A stretch of DNA of 64,000 nt from Shewanella sp. KX20019 (lineage in GTDB: Bacteria > Pseudomonadota > Gammaproteobacteria > Enterobacterales > Shewanellaceae), in NCBI RefSeq assembly GCF_016757755.1, contig NZ_CP068437.1:4526001-4590000 (forward strand). Direction: 5' to 3'. Every line of letters begins with the position of its first letter. The first letter of the stretch is position 1. The notes below the pieces were generated by a model. The model did no database searches. It was given only the letters and a program-made list of their open reading frames with translations, and was not told the DNA's origin. The translations under genes and the position numbers were made by a program. Below, one piece after another: positions 9,068 through 18,382 of this stretch.

Positions 9068-10516
9068 TTAGGCAGTACCACCCACTGTCAACTTATCCAG
9101 TTTCAATGTTGGTTGACCAACACCCACGGGAACACTTTGACCATCTTTACCGCACACCCCAACGCCTTTATCCAGCTCAAGATCATTACCTACCATCGAG
9201 ATCTGGCTCATAGACTCTGGTCCATTACCTATCAAGGTTGCCCCTTTAATTGGCTGAGTGATCTCACCATTCTCAATGAGGTAAGCTTCAGAGGCAGAAA
9301 ACACAAACTTACCCGAGGTGATATCCACTTGGCCACCGCCAAAGTTAGGTGCATAAACCCCTTTCTTAACAGATTTGATGATCTCTGCAGGATCAGACGT
9401 GCCCGCTTCCATATAGGTGTTTGTCATCCGTGGCATCGGCAAATGAGCATAAGACTCACGGCGACCGTTACCCGTAGAGCGTTCACCCATAAGGCCTGCA
9501 TTGAGTTTATCTTGCATATAGCCTTTCAAGATCCCCTCTTCAATCAATACAGTCTTCTGGGTAGGGGTGCCTTCATCATCGATGCTCAATGAGCCACGAC
9601 GATCGGGCATGGTGCCATCGTCAACCACAGTGACTAATGTAGAGGCGACTTGCTGACCCATTTTACCACTAAAAGCACTACTCCCTTTACGGTTGAAATC
9701 ACCCTCTAAGCCATGTCCGACCGCTTCATGTAGCAATACACCAGGCCAGCCAGCGCCGAGTACCACAGGCATCTCTCCTGCTGGTGCATCAATCGCTTGT
9801 AGGTTTACTTGAGCTTGGCGCACAGCCTCACGAGCAAAAGCAAAGCAATATGGCAAGCCATCATCGCCATCAGCCAGCAGCACATCGTAACTATGACGTC
9901 CGCCACCGCCTGAACCACCGCGTTCACGCTTGCCATCTTGCTCTAAAATGACACTGCAGTTAAATCGAACCAGTGGTCGAATATCGGCTGCTAAGGTGCC
10001 ATCACTGGCGGCGACTAATATCTCTTCATGCACACCAGTTAAACTAACCACCACTTGAATAATTCGCTCATCTAGACTGCGAATATAGGCATCGGCCTCT
10101 TTGAGCAGAGCTATTTTCTTAATCTCTTCCATGGCTGCAATGGGATCTGAACTTAGGTAAAGCGCTTTATCGTGCTGCTGCTTCCACGCATTAACCTGTC
10201 CGCTGCCACCCGATTTTGCAATACCACGAGCAGCGTTTGCAGCCGCTTCCAATGCTGCTGGATTAATTTCATCAGCGTAAGCAAAACCTGTTTTTTCGCC
10301 CGTAATCGCTCTAACACCAACGCCGCGTTCAATATGAAAACTGCCGTCTTTAACGATACCATCTTCTAAAACCCAAGATTCGTGGCGACTCCCTTGAAAA
10401 TACAGATCTGAGAAATCGATTTTATGCTCATGAATACACTTTAAATAGCGCTGTAGATCGTCTATCGCCAGTCCGTCTTGTAGCAGGCTGTGTCCAACTT
10501 GGGTTAAAAATGACAT
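9068..10516 (-). CDS. tldD: TldD, catalytic subunit of the TldD/PmbA metalloprotease
   Basis: A 482-residue TldD. The metal-binding motif H-E-A-V-G-H (HExxxH) is visible near residue 263, inside L-L-H-E-A-V-G-H-G-L-E-G-D-F. Further family landmarks are the glycine run G-G-S-G-G-G-G-R and the C-terminal segment with G-G-G-Q-V-D-I-T-S-G-K-F-V-F. It works with PmbA as a TldD/E protease on unfolded or modified peptides. I use ATG 10516 behind GAGAGA; the TTG three bases upstream is less likely. It closes the mreB-to-tldD block in the same order as E. coli, although 102 bases separate it from the nitrilase gene and may hold a separate promoter. Confidence 0.96.
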   Translation of the reverse strand: MSFLTQVGHSLLQDGLAIDDLQRYLKCIHEHKIDFSDLYFQGSRHESWVLEDGIVKDGSFHIERGVGVRAITGEKTGFAYADEINPAALEAAANAARGIAKSGGSGQVNAWKQQHDKALYLSSDPIAAMEEIKKIALLKEADAYIRSLDERIIQVVVSLTGVHEEILVAASDGTLAADIRPLVRFNCSVILEQDGKRERGGSGGGGRHSYDVLLADGDDGLPYCFAFAREAVRQAQVNLQAIDAPAGEMPVVLGAGWPGVLLHEAVGHGLEGDFNRKGSSAFSGKMGQQVASTLVTVVDDGTMPDRRGSLSIDDEGTPTQKTVLIEEGILKGYMQDKLNAGLMGERSTGNGRRESYAHLPMPRMTNTYMEAGTSDPAEIIKSVKKGVYAPNFGGGQVDITSGKFVFSASEAYLIENGEITQPIKGATLIGNGPESMSQISMVGNDLELDKGVGVCGKDGQSVPVGVGQPTLKLDKLTVGGTA

Positions 10517-10618
10517 CAATTCTCTCTCTTGACCAAATATAGTTCTTTTTAGAAACCCTTAATAAAAAGCATCTCTAGATGATTTAAAATGTTCGTACTA
10601 AATGTTGTTAATTATAGG

Positions 10619-11482
10619 CTAATCTACTTGAGCCTTACTCGCTAAGCATGACTGGTTCAGTTGCGGTGACTTAAATCGATTATGATCTATTATCGGCATT
10701 TTTTGGCGGACAGCGTGTAGATCACACATGTTCAGTTCAGCATTGACCCAACCGGTACCCGTTGGCTTTTGGGCTAAAATATCTCCCCAAGGGCTGACAA
10801 TCATACTTTGACCCCATGTCTCGCGACCGCCGTTATTATGAACACCCCATTGCGCAGCGGCGAGCACAAAGCATTGGGTTTCAATAGCCCTAGCTTGTAA
10901 TAGTACTTGCCAATGCGCCTCACCGGTTACCTTAGTAAAGGCTGCTGGCAATGCAATAATCTCAGCACCCGCTTCGCGTAGAGCTCTGAATAGATCGGCA
11001 AAACGAATATCGTAACAAATAGCTAAACCCAACTTACCGAAAGGGGTATCAACCACAGTAATGTGTTTGCCAGGGCAAAATGCATCACTTTCACGATATT
11101 GCTTAGTGCCATCTGATACTTCAACATCAAATAGGTGTAATTTATCGTAACAACCCAATACGCTAGCATCAGTATCAAACACATAGCAGCGGTTATAGAT
11201 CCGGCCATCTTCAGCCAAGATAGGAATGCTCCCCGCCACCAGTACCACACTATATTTAAGTGCTAATGCGGCTAAATCTAGTTTAAGTTGACTGTGTAAT
11301 TCATCTGTTGCGTATTCGAGTTGCTGGCTTTCTTGCCCACCAAATAACAAGCAACACTCAGGTAATACCACCAACTGTTGATTATCATCTTGCTGAGGTA
11401 ATAACTTAAGCTGCGACTCGATAAATGCGAGATTCTCGATTACGCTGCGACTGCTCTGACATTGCAGTAGGCTGACTTGCAT
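10619..11482 (-). CDS. Nitrilase-family carbon-nitrogen hydrolase (Nit2/omega-amidase-like)
   Basis: A 287-residue C-N hydrolase. The catalytic triad is visible: Glu42 (L-P-E), Lys114 (Y-D-K-L-H-L-F-D) and Cys156 (L-A-I-C-Y-D-I-R-F). The motif Y-D-K-x-H-L-F-D and length fit the Nit1/Nit2 branch, which acts on deaminated glutathione or omega-amides; the exact substrate is not decided by sequence. ATG 11482 gives the normal family N-terminus, so the 77-base overlap with the end of yhdP is real rather than a start error. It lies between yhdP and tldD and is probably co-transcribed with yhdP. Confidence 0.88.
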   Translation of the reverse strand: MQVSLLQCQSSRSVIENLAFIESQLKLLPQQDDNQQLVVLPECCLLFGGQESQQLEYATDELHSQLKLDLAALALKYSVVLVAGSIPILAEDGRIYNRCYVFDTDASVLGCYDKLHLFDVEVSDGTKQYRESDAFCPGKHITVVDTPFGKLGLAICYDIRFADLFRALREAGAEIIALPAAFTKVTGEAHWQVLLQARAIETQCFVLAAAQWGVHNNGGRETWGQSMIVSPWGDILAQKPTGTGWVNAELNMCDLHAVRQKMPIIDHNRFKSPQLNQSCLASKAQVD

Positions 11483-14400
11483 CTGACTCTCCCTGTATCA
11501 ACTTTAAAGCTGGCATCTCTTTGCCGCTGTTTTTTAAATTCGATTGCTCTATTGCTGCATCAGTATGGCGAGTTGCACTATCAAGCTCAGTTATTGCCTC
11601 GCTGTCCGCGGAACTTATATCTACAGCAGTCTCTACTGGTCTAAGTTCTGAAGCTACCCGAGCATCTTTAATACTTGGCGCTGATGCACCGCCTTGACCA
11701 TCATTCTGAGTAGGTTCAACAGCCTTTTTAGGCAACACAGATTCAGGAATTTCAATCTCTTTGCTCTTACGCTCTAGCTCTTCAAGCTTAGGATCAGACA
11801 TGGTGCCTGTCAGTCTAAAGCGGATCTCAGAAATAACTTCAATAACTGGTTCAAGCACCTTGGTCAGTGCAAAAGCACCCAGCCCTAGTGTCCAACCTCC
11901 CGTACTGAGTAACACCACGGTAGGCACGCTTGAGGCCAACTTTGGCACAAAACGAATATCATAATTTAAGCTTTCACTCATTAAATCGGTATAGCCACGT
12001 ACTCGCATATTACCCGCTACTGCTTTCATCTCGGTATCAGTGGTTTTAACCACTCCGTTATCAAGCATCAAGGTGCCAGTGAATGAGTCAAAGTATAACC
12101 CTTTGCCAAACACATCAGAGAAATCGAGTGATAACTTACGCAATAGTGAGTCGAGACTAAATAACGAGAATATTCGCGCTCCTTTATCGCTCACCTCTGA
12201 CAAGTGGCCTTTCCCTAAATCAAACTCCACTTGGCCATTTAATGTTTCTAGTGAAAAAGCATAGGGTGCCCCTATCCAGGATATTTCGGCTGTCGCCGCT
12301 GTTGGCGCGTCTTTTAGCCCAGGGTCAAAGCCAAGCTGCTCGGAGAGGTGATCGAACTTTGTCGCATCAAGGCTTAAGTTAAATGAGGTAAAGCTGGCAC
12401 CATTAACCATTGACCATGAACCATTACCGCGCAGTTTCACCTCAGGCGTTGTCATCGACAATGTCTGGATACTGTAAGTTTCCCCTTCAGGCGCCGCTTG
12501 CAGCACTAAATGACCCATAGGGCGCTCAAAAATCATAAAGTCATCAACATCGACTGCTAACGGTGGCAAGTTTGCCAGCACAGTGTCTGACTTATAATGG
12601 GCTGTATCATCAGTTTTTGCTATCGGCGACAGGTAAAGCTTAGTCGCGACCACTTTAAGCCCCTGCTGTACCCAATCGGGATAAAAATCTATCCGTCCAT
12701 CAAACTGTTGCGATGTTGCCTCGAAGCGCCAAGAATGCTCATTCGGTGTGGCATCAAAATGAAGTTCATTAAGAGTTTGTCCCATCAAGTTCAGCTCATT
12801 AAAATTAGCTTCGATAGATAACAGCGGTGGGAAAAATGCTTTCGAAGCCACAGGCTTATCTTCGCCCTCTTCAAGCGGAGATGGTGATGATTTAGCAGTA
12901 AAGCCTTGAATAATAGGCAGCCAAGGGGAAAACTCCGTTTTGTCCAAGTCTATCTGTAGGTGTCCCTGTTTTTTACGTAGCCGATCACCAGGCTTGAATA
13001 GACGCCCCAGTAGCAGATCAAAGTGCGCCAAGGCGTTACCTGATTCAAGATCAAAGCCGCCCCAAAACTCCAACTGCTTATTGAGCTTTATCCCAAGAGA
13101 TGATTGCTTGTTATCGCCAATGAGCTCCGCAGTAAATACCGCCGGTTGCGACGCCGCTTTTGTAAAAGGTGCCGGTAGCGCTAGTTCAGTACCCACCATA
13201 TCACTATCAACATGTGCTTGGATCCGATAGCCAGTTGGGTCAAATATCAACATTAAACCGCCAGACCAATCGATACTACCCTTATAGTAATCACTCAAGG
13301 GGTTATCGAGTGCTGCAGGCAGCTTAGCCAGCTGCCACTGGCCTTGTAAATCTACATTGACCGCATAGTTTCTATTAACACTGCCCGTATCAAAGCTAAA
13401 CAGCAGTGGTTGCCCATACATCAATGCATGGATGTCACTGCCAGTAACGACATTATTAGTAAACTGTACTTGGCCAGTTACGTTATCAAGCTCAATTCCA
13501 GGCTCACTAACATACACGGGGGTGTTGTCAAAATTCACCGTGCCTTTAATAACGGCATCGGCACCTTCATACAGAGGAATATTGAGGTCAATTTTTCCGG
13601 TGATATCACCGCTAATTTGCACTACATCAAGTGTCGAACCAACCGAATCAACCAAGGGCGAACGTTGAATAACCGCATTAGCAGCTTCGGCTTTAGTGGC
13701 CAAATCAGCTTTGACGACTAACAAGCTCTCGTGGTTCATCGCAGGAATACCGATATAGGCGCCATCTGCTGACACGTCCATCAATTGACCTTTATTGACC
13801 CACAAATCCATCGCAGCATTCTCAAACAGCGCCGAAAGATTTAAATCCGTGACTGCAGGCCAAGTATCCTGAAATTTAAAGTTAGCATCCGCTAAGGTGA
13901 AACCTGCTTGGAAAACACCACTGCTTTCAGAGTAAGGGTAATCCTGAAACGCACCATGCCAAACGATGACGGCATCATCGGTTTTACCCGCTTTTAATGC
14001 CCCGGTTAAATAATCTACCAAGCCATTACTCATGCCTTTAAGCGGAAAGTAACGATGCGCATTTGCTACATTATGAATATCAAGTTCGGCCAACAGCGCC
14101 ATATGAGTTGCAGTGGAAAACTCGAGTCGAGTCGCAGCATCAATAGAGATATCAGCATTACTAAAATGCAGTTTGGGAAGTGATAGCCCTGAGGTTACGA
14201 AATCAAACTGGCCTTGAAATGCATCACCCATGATATCAAGTGGCGCTTCAAAGCCACCATCAAAGTCGAGCACATATTGCTGCGATGGCAGTGAAAACTG
14301 TAGCATTTCATTAGTAACGACTAACTTGGCGTCAATAGCCGAAACCCCTGGAATGCCGGCATGTGCTTGCCAACTAACATTATTAATATCTACAGAAAAA

Positions 14401-15587
14401 CTCGGTTGCTGCTCATTGAGCACCCATTGAAAATGGGCATTGTCGACTTCACCTTTAGGGCTCAAAGATTGCCAAGCAACTAAGGCGGCTAAATCGATAC
14501 CTGGAATGAGCGGTAACAACGGCAATACTGTGTTTAGGTCTAACTGATTTAAATAAGCGTCGACGCTTTCGCCCCGTTGCGTCGCGCTCAATACAGGTGA
14601 TGGCCAAAGCTCACCATTGGTTGCAAAAGTGAGGTCGTGACTGCTTAAAGACCAGCCCTCGGCATTGGGTTGCCAACGCATTGCTCCTGCTTGAATTGAA
14701 AACTTCTGCGCTTCGTCATTTAAAAACCACTCCAACCAGCTCGGTTGAAATGCTACTGTCGCGCCGTTAATCTTGTTATTCGCAAAGCTTACCCAAGCTT
14801 CTAAATTAACCACACCTTCAAGTAATAGCTTTTTATTTGCATCGAATGGATTAGGTTGACGTGATGCCCATTCGCCAATATCGAGTGACGCTGCCGCCAA
14901 ATAAAGCTGCCCGACTAATGAGTTAGGTTTATGGCCATCACCTTTAATATCTACGCTTAATGCCAGCTGTTCAACTTCTGAAGCCTCTTCGTCTAAAAAC
15001 AGCTTCCCTTGGCCACGGTGACGCTTTTCGGTGTTACGCCATTCCATATCTTTAATAAAAATAGGTCGATATTGATGTTTTTGGCTTAATAGCTGAATAC
15101 GTGCATTGGTTACCGAAAAACGCTCCAATTGCTCTAACATCAGCTGATAGATCCAATCGGTCTCCATCTTTGTATTTGATGTCACGGGAGAAGATGCCAA
15201 ACGGTCGAGATCGAGTGCTACGTTAACCCCATCAAAAATCACATCTTCAATTTGCGGTGTTGCCGTTAGCAAGGTTTGCCAAAAATCAAATTTCACATGC
15301 ACCTGCTCAAACAGCAAGGTCACTGGTAGTTTTTCTTGAGAGGGAAGTACAAAATTCTTAACCGTTAGCGCAGGACCAAAGGCCTGCCATTCGGCTTGCA
15401 ACTTACCCACTTGCACTTCCACTTGATACTTATTATGAATATAATCAACTAGCTCTAATCTGACTTGATCAAGCTGAGGCAATAGCCCTCGGAACAAGCT
15501 TACGACCAGCGCAAAAAGCACCAAGACGATAGCCAGGGTTTGCAGGCAAACTCTAGGAAGGTTAAATTTACGAGGCTTGCGTGACAC
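11406..15587 (-). CDS. yhdP: YhdP, giant AsmA-like envelope lipid-transport protein
   Basis: A 1393-residue AsmA-like protein with one N-terminal membrane helix (about residues 13-33) and a very long periplasmic beta-rich body, ending in the AsmA-type C-terminal region (L-L-S-T-G-G-W-T-L-G-L-G) and a low-complexity tail. YhdP, TamB and YdbH are the redundant phospholipid carriers between inner and outer membranes in E. coli. Translation starts at GTG 15587, which shares one base with the TAG stop of rng (TAGTG), a sign of coupling. The 3' end overlaps the nitrilase gene by 77 bases. Its position after rng and before tldD matches E. coli. Confidence 0.93.
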   Translation of the reverse strand: MSRKPRKFNLPRVCLQTLAIVLVLFALVVSLFRGLLPQLDQVRLELVDYIHNKYQVEVQVGKLQAEWQAFGPALTVKNFVLPSQEKLPVTLLFEQVHVKFDFWQTLLTATPQIEDVIFDGVNVALDLDRLASSPVTSNTKMETDWIYQLMLEQLERFSVTNARIQLLSQKHQYRPIFIKDMEWRNTEKRHRGQGKLFLDEEASEVEQLALSVDIKGDGHKPNSLVGQLYLAAASLDIGEWASRQPNPFDANKKLLLEGVVNLEAWVSFANNKINGATVAFQPSWLEWFLNDEAQKFSIQAGAMRWQPNAEGWSLSSHDLTFATNGELWPSPVLSATQRGESVDAYLNQLDLNTVLPLLPLIPGIDLAALVAWQSLSPKGEVDNAHFQWVLNEQQPSFSVDINNVSWQAHAGIPGVSAIDAKLVVTNEMLQFSLPSQQYVLDFDGGFEAPLDIMGDAFQGQFDFVTSGLSLPKLHFSNADISIDAATRLEFSTATHMALLAELDIHNVANAHRYFPLKGMSNGLVDYLTGALKAGKTDDAVIVWHGAFQDYPYSESSGVFQAGFTLADANFKFQDTWPAVTDLNLSALFENAAMDLWVNKGQLMDVSADGAYIGIPAMNHESLLVVKADLATKAEAANAVIQRSPLVDSVGSTLDVVQISGDITGKIDLNIPLYEGADAVIKGTVNFDNTPVYVSEPGIELDNVTGQVQFTNNVVTGSDIHALMYGQPLLFSFDTGSVNRNYAVNVDLQGQWQLAKLPAALDNPLSDYYKGSIDWSGGLMLIFDPTGYRIQAHVDSDMVGTELALPAPFTKAASQPAVFTAELIGDNKQSSLGIKLNKQLEFWGGFDLESGNALAHFDLLLGRLFKPGDRLRKKQGHLQIDLDKTEFSPWLPIIQGFTAKSSPSPLEEGEDKPVASKAFFPPLLSIEANFNELNLMGQTLNELHFDATPNEHSWRFEATSQQFDGRIDFYPDWVQQGLKVVATKLYLSPIAKTDDTAHYKSDTVLANLPPLAVDVDDFMIFERPMGHLVLQAAPEGETYSIQTLSMTTPEVKLRGNGSWSMVNGASFTSFNLSLDATKFDHLSEQLGFDPGLKDAPTAATAEISWIGAPYAFSLETLNGQVEFDLGKGHLSEVSDKGARIFSLFSLDSLLRKLSLDFSDVFGKGLYFDSFTGTLMLDNGVVKTTDTEMKAVAGNMRVRGYTDLMSESLNYDIRFVPKLASSVPTVVLLSTGGWTLGLGAFALTKVLEPVIEVISEIRFRLTGTMSDPKLEELERKSKEIEIPESVLPKKAVEPTQNDGQGGASAPSIKDARVASELRPVETAVDISSADSEAITELDSATRHTDAAIEQSNLKNSGKEMPALKLIQGESDASQPTAMSEQSQRNRESRIYRVAA

Positions 15588-17095
15588 TACATTATCACCA
15601 CGTCAAATTTATTTTGGGTATACATAGGCTCACTCTGTAAACGAACCCGTTTAGAAACATACACCTCAAGCTCCGCTAGTATATGGCTCTCATCACCCTT
15701 AAGGCTGTGGTAAACCGCTGGCGCGCAATAAACTAAAAATTCATCGGCATCGTAGCCTTTGTTTAAACGAATAATCTCTCGAAAGATTTCATAGGACACT
15801 GTTTCGACCGTCTTTAAACTGCCTGTGCCAAGACATGCGGGGCACTCACCACACAAGACATGCTCTAAACTTTCGCGAGTACGTTTACGTGTCATCTCGA
15901 CCAAACCAAGACCGGAAAAACCACTGATATTGGTCTTTACTCTATCGATTGATAATGCAGCCTGCAGGCTCGAAAGCACGCGCTTTTGATGTTCGGTTTC
16001 TAACATATCAATAAAGTCGATTATGATAATGCCACCAAGATTGCGTAGCCTTAACTGACGCGCGATGGCCTGAGTGGCTTCAAGGTTGGTGTTAAAGATG
16101 GTTTCCTCAAGATTACGATGACCGACAAAAGCACCAGTGTTGATATCAACAGTGGTCATGGCCTCTGTTTGATCAATAATCAAATAACCGCCTGACTTTA
16201 ACTCGACCTTGCGTCCTAATGCTCGCTGCACTTCATTTTCGACATCATAGAGATCAAAAATAGGTATAGGTCCGTTGTAATGTTCTAACTTGTTAGCAAT
16301 CTCAGGCATAAACTCATGGGCAAACTGCTGCAGCTCTTCATAGGTTTGCTGAGAGTCCACTTGAATTTGGTCAAGCTCTGTACCGACAAAGTCTCGTACG
16401 ATTCTAACCTGTAGTGCCAAATCTTGATAAAGCAAAGACACACCACGGCGCTTACGGCGCTCGCTGACCTTTGCCCATACACGTCGTAAAAAAGCGGCAT
16501 CTTGCACCAGTTCATCTTCACCCGCACTCTCTGCGGCGGTACGAATAATAAAGCCACCATCGTCATCCACAAATGGCTCGGTAATTTTTTTAAGTCTGGC
16601 ACGCACCTCTTCAGTTTCAATGCGTTGAGATACACCAACATGGCTCGAACCCGGCATAAAAACGAGGTAACGCGAAGGCAGGGTAATGTCTGTAGTTAAG
16701 CGTGCGCCTTTAGTGCCGAGCGGATCTTTAACCACCTGCACCATAATATCTTGGCCTTGCCTAACCAGCTCCGCAATGTCACGCACAACAAAGTTACCCT
16801 TCTCAACATCAGCCACACATTCGGTGTGCGGTACAATGTCTGAAGCGTGTAAAAAGGCGGCTTTATCTAAGCCAATATCGACAAAGGCAGCCTGCATACC
16901 GGGTAATACTCGGCTGACTTTTCCTTTATAAATGTTGCCCACTAAGCCACGTTTCATGCGTCGCTCTATGTGCACTTCTTGCAAAACACCATGCTCTACC
17001 AATGCGACTCTCGCTTCGGTTGGTGTCACATTGATTAGCAGTTCAGAACCTATTTTTCGCTGTACTCTGCCTGGCACGATTCGACCTATATTCAC
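15587..17095 (-). CDS. rng: Ribonuclease G
   Basis: A 502-residue RNase G, the short relative of RNase E that matures the 16S rRNA 5' end and turns over some mRNAs. It shows the S1-like region (G-N-I-Y-K-G-K-V-S-R-V-L-P-G-M-Q-A-A-F), the catalytic DNase-I-like part with D-I-N-T-G-A-F and I-I-I-D-F-I-D-M, and the zinc-link C-G-E-C-P-A-C. The E. coli protein starts at the equivalent of residue 17. I keep GTG 17095 because GGGGTGAG lies just ahead, but a shorter start is possible. It is flanked by maf and yhdP as in E. coli. Confidence 0.95.
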   Translation of the reverse strand: MNIGRIVPGRVQRKIGSELLINVTPTEARVALVEHGVLQEVHIERRMKRGLVGNIYKGKVSRVLPGMQAAFVDIGLDKAAFLHASDIVPHTECVADVEKGNFVVRDIAELVRQGQDIMVQVVKDPLGTKGARLTTDITLPSRYLVFMPGSSHVGVSQRIETEEVRARLKKITEPFVDDDGGFIIRTAAESAGEDELVQDAAFLRRVWAKVSERRKRRGVSLLYQDLALQVRIVRDFVGTELDQIQVDSQQTYEELQQFAHEFMPEIANKLEHYNGPIPIFDLYDVENEVQRALGRKVELKSGGYLIIDQTEAMTTVDINTGAFVGHRNLEETIFNTNLEATQAIARQLRLRNLGGIIIIDFIDMLETEHQKRVLSSLQAALSIDRVKTNISGFSGLGLVEMTRKRTRESLEHVLCGECPACLGTGSLKTVETVSYEIFREIIRLNKGYDADEFLVYCAPAVYHSLKGDESHILAELEVYVSKRVRLQSEPMYTQNKFDVVIM

Positions 17096-17195
17096 AACTC
17101 ACCCCACTTAGGGAAATAGCTAACTTAAAAGGATTTGGCGTTACTGACACGTTTTAGAATCTAGAGCTTAATTTTTATTATTAATTATCAAAAGA

Positions 17196-17792
17196 CTAAA
17201 AAACATTCATCTCACACAACAACGCACGGGTTTCTACCAAAGGTAACCCAACTACCGCGGAATAACTCCCCTCAATAGCTTCTACAAAACTGCCACCTAG
17301 ACCTTGGATCCCATAGGCACCCGCCTTATCCATAGGCTCGCCAGTGGTAATATAAGCCAAAATATCAGACTGGCTCATTGGGCAAAACTGCACGCCAGTG
17401 GTCACTAATTTAGTGAGCGTTTGCTTCCCATCTGTTACCGCGACAGCCGTCATCACTTGATGCGCCTTGCCCGCAAGCCGAGTTAATATCGCCTTGGCAT
17501 CGGCTTCATCTTTTGGCTTACCTAAAATATCATTGCCTAATACCACGATCGTATCTGATCCCAGTACCACAACCGTCCCCTTTGTAGGGTATAAACTCAG
17601 CCCGGCGAGCGCTTTTTCTTTCGCCAAGCGCACCACAAAGCTGGCTGCCGATTCGCCAGCACGATGGCTCTCATCAATATCAGCGGCCAAGATATCAAAG
17701 CCAAATGGTTTTTGTGCAGCTGAACTTAAAAAGCTCAGTTGGGCTAATAATTCTTTACGCCTTGGCGACGCCGAAGCGAGTACTAACTTCAT
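17196..17792 (-). CDS. maf: Maf/YhdE-type nucleoside triphosphate pyrophosphatase
   Basis: A 198-residue Maf protein that hydrolyses non-canonical or pyrimidine nucleoside triphosphates (dTTP/UTP in YhdE) to monophosphates. The family signature is at the N-terminus (L-A-S-A-S-P-R-R-K-E-L-L), followed by the central L-G-S-D-T-I-V and the C-terminal K-A-G-A-Y-G-I-Q-G. Start is ATG 17792. It lies between mreD (101 bases upstream) and rng (100 bases downstream), the same order as E. coli yhdE. Confidence 0.95.
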   Translation of the reverse strand: MKLVLASASPRRKELLAQLSFLSSAAQKPFGFDILAADIDESHRAGESAASFVVRLAKEKALAGLSLYPTKGTVVVLGSDTIVVLGNDILGKPKDEADAKAILTRLAGKAHQVMTAVAVTDGKQTLTKLVTTGVQFCPMSQSDILAYITTGEPMDKAGAYGIQGLGGSFVEAIEGSYSAVVGLPLVETRALLCEMNVF

Positions 17793-17893
17793 CTTACAAT
17801 ACCTTTTCGGTAATTCGCGATCATGCTGACGGAGTCAAAGTGCATTGATTTCGATACTGACAATAAGCAAACTTTAGTGACAGTTTGGCCACG

Positions 17894-18382
17894 CTAACGG
17901 ACTTTATATAAACGCCTTACACGGCGTAGGCTCCAAAATAACCATGGCCACATGATCAAACTTGAAAATGCGGGATAAAATAGACTGATATCAAAGCTGG
18001 CAGTGTCGGTGACAAACTGCACCCAAAAAACAATCAGGTTATAAAGGGCAACTTGTGTTGCCACCAGCAGTGCTTGTTGCCACATAGGGAAGTTACGTAA
18101 ACGCTGAAAATGCAGCACCACAACATAGACCACAACAGACATAGCAAATGCTCTAATGCCTAGGGTTGCCCCGAGCAATATATCCAGCATAACACCCAGC
18201 ATCCATGCCGTTAATATGTTGTATCTATGTGGCAGTGCCATCGCCCAATAGATAATCACCAACAATAACCAATCGGGACGCCATGCTTCGACAAGTTCGG
18301 GCAATGGCATAATTTGAAATAACATCGCCACCAATAAGCTTAGCCAAACGACCCAGCGGCCATTTGCGACATGTAAACTCAT
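17894..18382 (-). CDS. mreD: Rod-shape protein MreD
   Basis: A 162-residue integral membrane protein with about five to six helices, the MreD component of the elongasome that connects MreB filaments to peptidoglycan synthesis. Recognition is from length, hydropathy and position. The segment R-P-D-W-L-L-L-V-I-I-Y-W is typical. ATG 18382 overlaps the mreC stop by four bases (ATGA), showing translational coupling. Confidence 0.94.
   Translation of the reverse strand: MSLHVANGRWVVWLSLLVAMLFQIMPLPELVEAWRPDWLLLVIIYWAMALPHRYNILTAWMLGVMLDILLGATLGIRAFAMSVVVYVVVLHFQRLRNFPMWQQALLVATQVALYNLIVFWVQFVTDTASFDISLFYPAFSSLIMWPWLFWSLRRVRRLYKVR

Noticed and set aside
8990..9592. A 200-codon plus-strand ORF
   Set aside because: Antisense to tldD, which has clear family motifs. 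No independent evidence for coding.
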